From NCBI GenBank assembly GCA_015060075.1, contig SUZE01000008.1, positions 17,715 to 81,714 of the forward strand: a stretch of DNA of 64,000 bases, read 5' to 3'. The DNA comes from Rikenellaceae bacterium. GTDB taxonomy: Bacteria; Bacteroidota; Bacteroidia; Bacteroidales; Rikenellaceae. Made by a program: the position numbers and the translations under genes. Positions 29,142 to 38,093 of the stretch are shown piece by piece (position 1 is the first letter of the stretch; each line of letters opens with the position of its first letter). The notes under the pieces were generated by a model, which had not been told where the DNA came from, searched no databases, and was given only the letters and a program-made list of their open reading frames with translations.

Positions 29142-29696
29142 CTACTCTTTGAACAGGTCAATCTCCCCCTTTTCAACCTTATGGAAATAGTCGGCAAGAG
29201 TAGCGATAACGGGTGAAACAACCTCGATTGTATCAGCAACCGCCTTCTCGCCCTCTCCCTTTATGCGGTAGAGCATTGCAGCGTAGAGCGCACGGAAACA
29301 CAACTCCGTATCACTCATTTCGCTCTCCTTGCCAAGGCGTGAGCGTAGCGCCGGCAGATGTTGTGCCAAGAGTGCATACCTGCTGCGATAATCTTCGCCC
29401 AACTCCTGCTGCTGCATTAATCGCAAGTGGAGGTCATGCAGGTCGTGAATAAGGTGTAGCGTGTGGTCGAGGTGTCCCGACTGCTCCTTCTGCTCCTGCG
29501 CCAACAACCCTGCAATATCCATATACCACGCCAAGAGTATCTGCTCGTGTTGTGTGTCGAGTTTGCGAGGTTTTACGAGTGTCGAATATATCGCCTCAGG
29601 CGAAAACTGCAACGCTCGCAACAAATCCTCCAACTGCCATAAATACAAGATATATTCGGCAATATTTTCCTTTCGTTTTTGTTGTGCTATATCCAT
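29142..29696 (-). CDS. DUF4924-like protein
   Basis: IAQQKRKENIAEYILYLWQLEDLLRALQFSPEAIYSTLV; resembles the Bacteroidetes DUF4924 family. Confidence 0.75.
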   Translation of the reverse strand: MDIAQQKRKENIAEYILYLWQLEDLLRALQFSPEAIYSTLVKPRKLDTQHEQILLAWYMDIAGLLAQEQKEQSGHLDHTLHLIHDLHDLHLRLMQQQELGEDYRSRYALLAQHLPALRSRLGKESEMSDTELCFRALYAAMLYRIKGEGEKAVADTIEVVSPVIATLADYFHKVEKGEIDLFKE

Positions 29697-29739
29697 ATAT
29701 TTTCTTTTATGTTTGTTATCTTTTTGCTTGTTGTACCCT

Positions 29740-29860
29740 AAATCGTTCCGATTGGTAAATTTTGCACCTTACTTGCGGTGTAAATACTCACATACGACAA
29801 GTATGCTCCGTTTTCCACCACTGCGTAACGCACAAAATTTCCTCAATCGCCTCCGATTTC
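29740..29860. repeat. Long imperfect hairpin with CATAC/GTATG apex, copy A
   Basis: Arms AAATCGTTCCGATTGGTAAATTTTGCACC... and GGTGG...GAAATTTTGTGCGTT... pair around CATACgacaaGTATG (29791-29805). Confidence 0.75.
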
Positions 29861-30069
29861 ACCCATTGGGAAATTGCTCGTTGTACTGTAAATCGTTCCG
29901 ATTGCCTCTTTTTGCACTGCGCCTCGGTCGCCAAACTCCGATTTTACCCCTTGGGAGGGATTTTCTTTAACTCCTCTTTTCGGCGGCAACAAATCTTTTG
30001 GCAAAGGTAATAAAAAACTCTCGTCTTTCGTCTTTCGTCTCTCGTCTTTTTTATATCTTTGTAGCCACT

Positions 30070-32484
30070 ATGACGAACGAAGATATACTAAAAGGGTTAA
30101 ACCCTGCACAACGCGCTGCTGTTGAAGCGTATAACGAGCCTTCGCTGATTATTGCCGGTGCAGGCTCGGGAAAGACACGTGTCTTGACCACCCGCATCGC
30201 CTATATGTTGGCGCAGGGTGTATCGCCACACTCGATTTTAGCCCTTACATTTACCAATAAGGCTGCCAACGAGATGCGTGAGCGTATCGAGATGATGGTC
30301 GGCTCGAAGAGTCGCTATATCAGTATGGGTACTTTTCACTCGGTATTTTCTCGAATTTTGCGTGAAAATGCCGAGGTGCTTGGCTATCCGAAGGAGTATA
30401 CAATTTATGAGCCTAATGATACAAAAAACCTTATCAAAACAATCCTCAAAGAGAAGGGGTTGTCCGATGATAAGTATAAACCAGGGTTTGTTGCCTCTCG
30501 AATTTCGATGGCGAAGAATAACCTGATAACCCCGGGTGCGTATATCGCCAATACATCGTTGGCTGCGGAGGATAGGCAGTTGCGAATCCCGGAGTTTGGT
30601 GACCTCTACCTTGAATACTGCAAGCGTTGCAAGGCGAACGGAGCGATGGACTTTGACGATTTGTTGTTGCAGACAAATATCCTATTCCGTGACCACCCTG
30701 AGGTGTTGGCAAAGTATCAGGAGCGTTTCCAATATGTCTTGGTCGATGAGTATCAGGATACCAACAAAGCGCAATATATAATCATTCGCCGTTTGGCGCA
30801 GCACCACTCCCGTATCTGCGTAGTGGGCGATGATGCACAGAGTATCTACTCGTTCCGAGGGGCTAAAATCGAGAATATCCTCTCCTTCCAGCGCGATTAT
30901 CCGCAGGCGAAGGTATTTAAGTTGGAGCAGAACTATCGCTCGACACAGACGATTGTCGATGCCGCAAATTCGGTTATCGACCACAACTCCCGAAGGTTGA
31001 AAAAACGCTGCTTCTCGGAGGGTGCTACGGGCGAGAAGATTCGTATCTTCAAGGCATACACTGACCGTGAAGAGGCGGATTTGGTGGTGTCGGACTTGCG
31101 AGATAGAGTGCGTGAAAATGGTAGCGATTGGAGCGATGTAGCGATTTTGTATCGCACGAATAATCAGTCGCAGGCGTTGGAGAATGCGTTGCGTCAGCGA
31201 GGTATTCCGTACAGAATATACAAGGGTAGTTCGTTCTACGACCACAAGGAGGTCAAGGATATGCTCTCCTATATCCGCCTTATCATAAATCCGCGCGATG
31301 ACGAGGCATTCAAGCGCATTATAAACACTCCGGCACGAGGTATCGGCGATACAACGGTGGCTCGTATCGAGGCGATAGCGCAGGAGCAGCAGGTGTCGAT
31401 GTGGGAGGCGGTAGATACGATGGTTGAGCGCACACCTGCCGACTCGGTTGAGAAAGCAATAGTGAAGAAAGTTACCGAGTTTGTCGGGTTGATTCGTTCG
31501 TTGTCGTTGGAGCGTGAGCAGAAAGGGTTGTATGACTTTGGTATGGAGGTGGCGGTGCGAAGTGGTTTGTTGCCATTCTACCGTTTGCAAAATACGCCGG
31601 AGGCGCAGTCGGCTGTGAGCAACTTGGAGGAGGTTGTCAATTCGATGCAGATGTTTAACGAGCAGGTTGAGGCGGAGATTCGCAATGGCGAGCGTGAAGA
31701 TTTCGAAACGGCAACAATAGATGAGTGGTTGCAATCGCTGATGCTCCTTACCGATATGGATAATAAGGAGAGCGAGGAGGATAACGACCGAATAACGCTG
31801 ATGACGGTACACTCCGCCAAAGGTTTGGAGTATGAGTATGTCTATGTTGTGGGGTGCGAGGAGAATCTCTTCCCTTCACAGCGTGCGCTCGAAACGGTCG
31901 AGGGTATTGAGGAGGAACGAAGATTGTTCTATGTTGCCTTGACCCGTGCCAAGTCATTGGCTACGCTCTCGTGTGTCGATATGCGATTTAAGTGGGGTAA
32001 TATGGAGTTCTCGAAGCCGAGCCGTTTCCTCTCGGAGATTGACGAGCAGTATGTTGAGTGCGACTTCAATCTTCACGCCAAGCCTCGTGGAGAGCAGGGT
32101 GGAGTGAAGGTTGTCGGAGGCTCGAAAGATGAGTCGGCGATAGATGCTCTGCGCCGCCGCTTCGATGTTCGCTACCAGCAAAAAGCGGAGAACGGAAAAC
32201 GAAAAACGGAAAACTATTTTAATAGAGAACCTATTTTGCGACCACAACCGACTCCGCAGCGTGATGTGTCGGGGATGCGCCGTGTTGCGACCTCGACCGT
32301 TGGGCAGGTTACCTCGGAGCCGTGTGCTTACGCTATGGGAGAGCGTGTCGAACACCCTAAATTCGGCAGGGGCGAGATTGTTGAGGTTGTACCACTCGCT
32401 ACCGACCATAAACTCGTAGTGCGTTTTGTGAGTGGCGAGGAGAAAACTCTGCTCTCGAAATTGGCAAAATTGACAAAATTATAA
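30070..32484 (+). CDS. UvrD/PcrA-type ATP-dependent 3'-5' DNA helicase
   Basis: LIIAGAGSGKTRVLTTRIAYML, VDEYQDTNKAQY, VVGDDAQSIYSFRGA, TLMTVHSAKGLEYEYVYVVG, FYVALTRAK; start moved to MTNEDILK. Confidence 0.96.
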   Translation: MTNEDILKGLNPAQRAAVEAYNEPSLIIAGAGSGKTRVLTTRIAYMLAQGVSPHSILALTFTNKAANEMRERIEMMVGSKSRYISMGTFHSVFSRILRENAEVLGYPKEYTIYEPNDTKNLIKTILKEKGLSDDKYKPGFVASRISMAKNNLITPGAYIANTSLAAEDRQLRIPEFGDLYLEYCKRCKANGAMDFDDLLLQTNILFRDHPEVLAKYQERFQYVLVDEYQDTNKAQYIIIRRLAQHHSRICVVGDDAQSIYSFRGAKIENILSFQRDYPQAKVFKLEQNYRSTQTIVDAANSVIDHNSRRLKKRCFSEGATGEKIRIFKAYTDREEADLVVSDLRDRVRENGSDWSDVAILYRTNNQSQALENALRQRGIPYRIYKGSSFYDHKEVKDMLSYIRLIINPRDDEAFKRIINTPARGIGDTTVARIEAIAQEQQVSMWEAVDTMVERTPADSVEKAIVKKVTEFVGLIRSLSLEREQKGLYDFGMEVAVRSGLLPFYRLQNTPEAQSAVSNLEEVVNSMQMFNEQVEAEIRNGEREDFETATIDEWLQSLMLLTDMDNKESEEDNDRITLMTVHSAKGLEYEYVYVVGCEENLFPSQRALETVEGIEEERRLFYVALTRAKSLATLSCVDMRFKWGNMEFSKPSRFLSEIDEQYVECDFNLHAKPRGEQGGVKVVGGSKDESAIDALRRRFDVRYQQKAENGKRKTENYFNREPILRPQPTPQRDVSGMRRVATSTVGQVTSEPCAYAMGERVEHPKFGRGEIVEVVPLATDHKLVVRFVSGEEKTLLSKLAKLTKL

Positions 32485-32489
32485 CCGCA

Positions 32490-33416
32490 ATGAAACCCTT
32501 GGTTTCGGTCATCGTTACCACCTACAATCACGAGCCATACTTGGCGGAGGCACTCAATGCGATACTTTCGCAGGAGTGCGACTTTGGCGTAGAGATAATT
32601 TTGGGAGAGGATTGCAGTAGTGATAACACTTTGGGGGTATGCAAAACTTTTGCACAGCAATATCCCGACAAAATAACATTGATAACCTCTGCCGAAAATG
32701 TCGGTTGGCGGACTAACTATCGCCGTTGTGTTGAGGCTGCGAGGGGCAAATATATCGCCTTCTGCGATGGCGATGACTATTGGTGTGATAAGAGCCGTTT
32801 GGCAGAGCAAGTGGCGCTGATGGAGCAAAATCCCAATATCGGTTTGTGCTATACGCTTGCCGAGCGCCGAGATGGAGAGGGCAGATTGGTCGGTTGCTTT
32901 CCGATAGGGGAGGGGCATACCTCGCTCGATATGATGTTGCACGATTGGTGCGTGGAAAACTGCACAACGCTGGCGAGCCGAGAGTTGGTTTTGGACTATT
33001 ACGCCACCGAAAAGCCCGAAAATCACCCCGAGTGGCTGACCGAGGATTTGCCGATGTGGCTCTATGTGGCAGCACACGCCGAGGTGGCATATATCGACAA
33101 AGCAACAGCGGTGCATCGCGTCTTTCCCGATAGCGTAAGCCACAGTACAAGCCTTGCAAAACGCCTCGCTTTTTGTGATTCGTCATCAAACATAAAGTTG
33201 TGGTTTGACGAGCGATACAATAACTCGAAACAACGCCGCCATCTCCTGCGTGAGAGAATGAATACTGCATTGTGGGTATATTCGCATATCGGCTCGGTGG
33301 ACGATTTTGTAAAGCGTTGGTGGCAAGAAGTTAAAGAGAATAAAATGGGGGTATGCAATATTGTTGCATACGGTCTGTTTGTAAAGAAATTGTTCCGTTT
33401 GGCGAAAAATAAATGA
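32490..33416 (+). CDS. Family 2 glycosyltransferase
   Basis: LVSVIVTTYNHEPYLAEALNAILSQ, GEDCSSDNT, ARGKYIAFCDGDDYW. Confidence 0.93.
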   Translation: MKPLVSVIVTTYNHEPYLAEALNAILSQECDFGVEIILGEDCSSDNTLGVCKTFAQQYPDKITLITSAENVGWRTNYRRCVEAARGKYIAFCDGDDYWCDKSRLAEQVALMEQNPNIGLCYTLAERRDGEGRLVGCFPIGEGHTSLDMMLHDWCVENCTTLASRELVLDYYATEKPENHPEWLTEDLPMWLYVAAHAEVAYIDKATAVHRVFPDSVSHSTSLAKRLAFCDSSSNIKLWFDERYNNSKQRRHLLRERMNTALWVYSHIGSVDDFVKRWWQEVKENKMGVCNIVAYGLFVKKLFRLAKNK

Positions 33417-34078
33417 GTATGAGAAGAGAGGAGCGATATAAGGCTGTAATAGAGTACTTCGAGAAGGCGATGCCTGTGGCGGAGAGTGAGTTGAACTACG
33501 AAAATCCGTATCAACTATTGGTGGCGGTCATTCTGTCGGCACAATGTACCGACAAGCGTGTGAACTTGACCACGCCTGCACTCTTCGAGGCGTATCCTAC
33601 ACCACATGCGATGGCGCAAGCCTCGCCAGAGGAGATTTACGAATATATCCGCAGTATCTCCTATCCGAACAATAAGGCAAAGAACTTGGCAGCAATGGCT
33701 CGAATGTTGGTTGCGGAGTTCGGCGGTGAGGTGCCGAGCGATATTGAGGAGATGATGCGCCTGCCCGGTGTCGGTCGCAAGACGGCAAATGTTGTGGGTG
33801 CGGTGATTTGGAATAAGGAGGTTATGCCCGTAGACACCCATGTTTTCCGTGTTTCGGCTCGTATTGGTCTGTCGGTCGGTGCGAAAACCCCTCGTGCAAC
33901 AGAGTTGCAACTCGAAAAATATATCCCCTCGCATCTTCTTCCGATAGCGCACCATTGGCTTATCCTGCATGGTCGCTACACCTGCCTTGCCCGCAAGCCG
34001 AAGTGCGAAAATTGTGGCATCACCGAGTGGTGCAAGTACTATCAAACGAAGCGTGTAAGCATAAAAGCGGAAAACTAA
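33413..34078 (+). CDS. nth: Endonuclease III
   Basis: NPYQLLVAVILSAQCTDKRVN, LPGVGRKTANVV, VDTHVFRVSARIGL, Fe-S CLARKPKCENCGITEWC. Confidence 0.95.
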   Translation: MSMRREERYKAVIEYFEKAMPVAESELNYENPYQLLVAVILSAQCTDKRVNLTTPALFEAYPTPHAMAQASPEEIYEYIRSISYPNNKAKNLAAMARMLVAEFGGEVPSDIEEMMRLPGVGRKTANVVGAVIWNKEVMPVDTHVFRVSARIGLSVGAKTPRATELQLEKYIPSHLLPIAHHWLILHGRYTCLARKPKCENCGITEWCKYYQTKRVSIKAEN

Positions 34079-34092
34079 TTGTCAATTATCAA

Positions 34093-34122
34093 TTGTCAAT
34101 TGTCAATTTATTTGTATATTTG
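34093..34122 (+). promoter_or_regulatory. Putative promoter: TTG (34093-34095), N19, TATATTTG (34115-34122)
   Basis: Matches the TTTG-N19-21-TAnnTTTG architecture; the -33-like TTG lies inside the CAATTGT low-complexity repeat. Confidence 0.5.
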
Positions 34123-34127
34123 CGCCG

Positions 34128-35153
34128 ATGATGTTAGATATAAATAAGATAGAGGAGTTCAGAAATCTCCTCGCCGAGCCTAAAAATATCGTTATCGTGG
34201 GGCATACAAACCCCGATGGCGATGCCATTGGCTCATCGCTTGCATTGGCAGAGGTGCTGACCGCCCGTGGGCACAAGGTAACATGCACACTGCCTAACAA
34301 CTATCCGTACTATTTGCGCTGGATACCCGACTCAAACAATATCATAATCTATCGCAATGACGAGGAGCATCGCACCGAGAAGGCTCTCGATGAGGCAGAT
34401 GTAATCGTTTGTGCCGATATGAACTCTCTTACTCGTGCTGATGCGTTGGGCGAGGCTGTGGCAAAAAATACTACCGCAAAACGAGTTCTTATCGACCACC
34501 ACCTATTCCCTGCCGAGGGTTTCGATATTATGTTCTCGTACCCCGAATCTTCGAGTACCGCATTTTTGATGTACTCGGTAATAGTTGCTCTCTACGGCAA
34601 GGAGGCTATAACCGAGAAGGTGGCAACACAACTCTATGTCGGTATTATGACCGATACGGGCAACTTCGCATTCTCGAATCTTACGCCCGAATTGTTCGAG
34701 GCGGTGGCAGCATTGTCGGCTACGGGTATCAATATTCCGCAGATTTATAACAATGTCTATAACTCCTTCACCGAGGGGCGTGCCAAGTTGTTCGGCTATA
34801 CCATAAATCGCAAGATGAAAACTCTGCTCGGTGGTCGTGTTGCCTATATGTCGCTTACCGAGGAGGAGATGCGCCGCTATTGGTTCCAGCAGGGCGATAA
34901 CGAGGGCTTTGTGAACTATCCGCTTACGATTAAGAAGATGAAGATGTCTGCGATGTTTACTGCGCAGACAGGCTTTATCCGTGTATCGTTGCGTTCGCGA
35001 GGCGATGTTGATGTCGATACCTTTGCCCGCCGATACTTTAATGGCGGAGGTCATAAAAACGCAGCCGGCGGAAAGTCGTTTGTATCGATGGAGGAGACCA
35101 TCGAGCACTACATAAAGTCAGTTAAAGAGTACCACGAAGAGGGGTTAGTATAA
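34128..35153 (+). CDS. DHH-family phosphoesterase (NrnA-like oligoribonuclease)
   Basis: IVGHTNPDGDAIGSSLALAEVL, LIDHHLFP, YVGIMTDTGNFAFSN, RYFNGGGHKNAAGG. Confidence 0.93.
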   Translation: MMLDINKIEEFRNLLAEPKNIVIVGHTNPDGDAIGSSLALAEVLTARGHKVTCTLPNNYPYYLRWIPDSNNIIIYRNDEEHRTEKALDEADVIVCADMNSLTRADALGEAVAKNTTAKRVLIDHHLFPAEGFDIMFSYPESSSTAFLMYSVIVALYGKEAITEKVATQLYVGIMTDTGNFAFSNLTPELFEAVAALSATGINIPQIYNNVYNSFTEGRAKLFGYTINRKMKTLLGGRVAYMSLTEEEMRRYWFQQGDNEGFVNYPLTIKKMKMSAMFTAQTGFIRVSLRSRGDVDVDTFARRYFNGGGHKNAAGGKSFVSMEETIEHYIKSVKEYHEEGLV

Positions 35154-35165
35154 AGAGATACCTTC

Positions 35166-36998
35166 ATGTTAAAGACCTATTTACGATTATTAAATTTTGC
35201 GAAGCCTATAAGCCGATATGCAGTTCCCTACTTCTTTTTTGCGGCACTGCATGCAGTATTTAATACCTTCAACTATGCGATGATTATGCCTATCCTGAAC
35301 GCTATGTTCTCGGAAGGGTATGATTTCCAACCAACATACGAAATGCCTGCATTGTCGTTCAAAGGTGCAGTGTTGCAACAGTGGCTTAATTACCTCTACA
35401 CGATAACATTCGGTACGGAGTGGAAGGTTACGAATGTGCTTATGATGTTGGCAGTGATACTTATCATCATGAATTTCCTCTCGAACCTTTTCCGTTATCT
35501 TGGTGGATATACGGTCGAAAATATGCGTGTTACCACTGTGCAACGTATGCGTAATACGATGTTCGATAGCGTTATAGGCAAAGATGTAGGCTATTTCAGC
35601 GGTCAGCGTAAAGGAGATATTATTTCCCGTATCACCTCTGATGTGATGGTTGTGCAGTATTGTATCACCAACACCTTGCAGGTAGCTTTTCGTGAGCCGT
35701 TCCTTATTATCGGATACCTCGTGTTGATGCTTAATATCTCGTGGGAGTTGGCTCTCTTTTCGGTGTTGTTCCTCCCATTGGTGGGATTGATTATCGGCAA
35801 TATAGTTAAGAAATTGCGCCACCCTGCAAGCCAAAGCCAGCAGCGCATGGGCGATTTGGTGAGTGTCCTCGATGAGTCGCTCGGAGGTATCAAAATCGTT
35901 AAGACCTACACCGCAACAGAGTATATCAAGGATAAGTTCCACACCTTAAATCAAAACCTTGCCGACACCCTGCTTTGGATGGCTCGCCGTCAGCAGTTGG
36001 CATCGCCAATGAGCGAGTTCCTCGGTATTACGGCAGTGGCAATAATCTTGGTATTTGGTGGTGCGCTTGTGATGAATGGCTCGTTAAGTGGTGCCGGATT
36101 TATCGCATTTATTGCAGCCTTCTCGCAGATTACACGACCTGTCAGAGCGTTTATCGACCAATTTGCAAATATCAATCAAGGTGTTGCAGCAGGTGAGCGT
36201 ATCTTTGCTGTGCTTGATGATAAGAACGATGTAACAGATGCTGCCGATGCAAAGGAGTTTGAGGGCTTCAACGACAAAATCGAGTTTAGAGATGTTCACT
36301 TCTCGTATGACTCTTCGCGCGAAATTATTCACGGCGTATCGTTCGAGGTACGTAAGGGCGAAACAGTTGCTCTCGTGGGACCTTCGGGTGGCGGAAAATC
36401 TACTTTGAGCGAGTTGATGGAGCGATTCTACGACACAGATAGCGGTGATATCCTCATTGATGGAGTATCAATTCGTAACTATAAACAGGAGTCGTTGCGT
36501 GCAGCTATGAGCCTTGTGTCGCAGGAAACAGTACTGTTTAACGACTCCATCAAGAGTAATATCGCACTTGGTCGTACCAATGCTACCGATGAGGAGATTG
36601 TGGCGGCTTGCAAAGTGGCAAATGCTCACAACTTTATCGTGGAGAGCCCTGAGGGTTATGACACCAATATTGGCGATAGAGGTACTAAACTTTCGGGTGG
36701 TCAGCGCCAGCGATTGAGCATTGCCCGTGCGGTACTTAAAAACCCGGAGTTTCTTATTCTCGATGAGGCGACCTCTGCCCTCGATACCGAGAGCGAGAAA
36801 CTTGTGCAAGATGCTCTCACCAAATTGTTAAAGGGTCGAACCTCAGTTGTTATCGCTCACCGACTCTCTACCATTATGAATGCCGACCGCATCTTTGTTA
36901 TAGACGAAGGTCGCATTGTCGAGGAGGGTAAGCACGAAGAGCTGCTCGCCAAGGGGGGCGTTTATGCAAAACTCGTTGAGTTGCAAAATGTAAAGTAA
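35166..36998 (+). CDS. ABC transporter, fused permease/ATP-binding (MsbA-like exporter)
   Basis: Walker A GPSGGGKST, signature LSGGQRQRLSIARAVLKNPEFLILDEATSALD, six TM N-terminal half. Confidence 0.95.
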   Translation: MLKTYLRLLNFAKPISRYAVPYFFFAALHAVFNTFNYAMIMPILNAMFSEGYDFQPTYEMPALSFKGAVLQQWLNYLYTITFGTEWKVTNVLMMLAVILIIMNFLSNLFRYLGGYTVENMRVTTVQRMRNTMFDSVIGKDVGYFSGQRKGDIISRITSDVMVVQYCITNTLQVAFREPFLIIGYLVLMLNISWELALFSVLFLPLVGLIIGNIVKKLRHPASQSQQRMGDLVSVLDESLGGIKIVKTYTATEYIKDKFHTLNQNLADTLLWMARRQQLASPMSEFLGITAVAIILVFGGALVMNGSLSGAGFIAFIAAFSQITRPVRAFIDQFANINQGVAAGERIFAVLDDKNDVTDAADAKEFEGFNDKIEFRDVHFSYDSSREIIHGVSFEVRKGETVALVGPSGGGKSTLSELMERFYDTDSGDILIDGVSIRNYKQESLRAAMSLVSQETVLFNDSIKSNIALGRTNATDEEIVAACKVANAHNFIVESPEGYDTNIGDRGTKLSGGQRQRLSIARAVLKNPEFLILDEATSALDTESEKLVQDALTKLLKGRTSVVIAHRLSTIMNADRIFVIDEGRIVEEGKHEELLAKGGVYAKLVELQNVK

Positions 36999-37003
36999 TA
37001 ATC

Positions 37004-37115
37004 GTTTTTAAGCAGCGTTTGCTGTGTTAAACTTCGGTAGCCGAGTTGCTAACATACGCCCAAGTATGCTGCGCACTCGGCTCCTTGTTTGCCTTGCAAC
37101 TCTCTGCTTAAATTC
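37004..37115. repeat. Long imperfect hairpin with CATAC/GTATG apex, copy B
   Basis: TTTTTAAGCAG...GTAGCCGAGTTGCTAACATAC-gcccaa-GTATGCTGCGCACTCGGCTCC...CTGCTTAAATT. Confidence 0.78.
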
Positions 37116-37124
37116 CTTCAAATT

Positions 37125-38042
37125 TTATAACTTTCTCTCCAACATCTCCCTTTTCGTGCGGAGATAGGCGATAAAATCGGGCGAGTCGATAATCTCGATA
37201 TCCTCAATCAGTCCTATGACAAAGCGGGCAATACCGGCGTAGTTGCAGACCATTGTGTCGAGCACCCAATGCGTATCATCTACCTGTGTCAAATCTCGCT
37301 CCGATAGTGGGTACTCCTCTATAAGAAGGTTGTGCGACATTACGCCCAATCGCAACTGCACACGCATCTGCTCGAAGCCCATATTGCGGAATATATCTAT
37401 CTGCCCGCAACGATGTTCAGCCTCGTGTTGCCACTCGCTGTCGAGAACCTCAACCTCGCCAATACGGGCAGTGTTAAAGAGTTTTGTCTTGCCGTCAGAG
37501 AGGTCGTAGCACCAAATCTGCACGTAGTTTGTCGTGAATGATATCGGCTCGACAAGGCGATTGCGCTTGGAGCCTGTATGTGATGACGAGTAGTCATGCA
37601 GCACCACCTGACGATGCTCCTCAATAGCCTCGATGATGCGATTTACATTCTCGGCATTCTTGCCTTTGACGATGCTGTTTGCAAGCGAGGTGCAGTTATA
37701 GACGGAGGATAGTTTACGGCGCAAATTCTGTTTGAGCATATTGGTATCGTCCAATGCCCCGATAAGCTGATTTACGATGTGTGCCTCTTCGTCAGTGAAG
37801 TGTATGAGTTGCGAAATATCCTTGAAATAGGGACTCTCCTTGCCCAAGCGATATACTCCGCCCTCCTCCTTATGCACAACAAATCCTACCTCTTTGAAGG
37901 TGTCGATGTAGCGATAAATTGAGCGATACGAGGTATCAAGTCGTTCCGCCAACTCCTCTACGGTGTAGCGGTTTGCGCTTGTCATCATCTTCATCAGACG
38001 CAGTACACGCTCAATCTTCGGCTGGTCCATAATAGAATGCAA
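37125..38042 (-). CDS. WYL domain-containing transcriptional regulator (HTH N-terminus)
   Basis: IERVLRLMKMMTSANRYTVEELAERLDTSYRSIYRYIDTFKEVGFVV; WYL-like core HRQVVLHDYSSSHTGSKRNRLVEPISF. Confidence 0.9.
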   Translation of the reverse strand: MHSIMDQPKIERVLRLMKMMTSANRYTVEELAERLDTSYRSIYRYIDTFKEVGFVVHKEEGGVYRLGKESPYFKDISQLIHFTDEEAHIVNQLIGALDDTNMLKQNLRRKLSSVYNCTSLANSIVKGKNAENVNRIIEAIEEHRQVVLHDYSSSHTGSKRNRLVEPISFTTNYVQIWCYDLSDGKTKLFNTARIGEVEVLDSEWQHEAEHRCGQIDIFRNMGFEQMRVQLRLGVMSHNLLIEEYPLSERDLTQVDDTHWVLDTMVCNYAGIARFVIGLIEDIEIIDSPDFIAYLRTKREMLERKL

Positions 38043-38093
38043 AATTCAAAATGCATAATGCAGAATGCAGAATGCAAAATTCAAAGTGCGGAA

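Noticed and set aside
30682-31812. 376-aa minus-strand ORF opposite the UvrD-type helicase
   Set aside because: Antisense shadow; the composition (LRLRLI/HRH) reflects complementary codons of the real gene.
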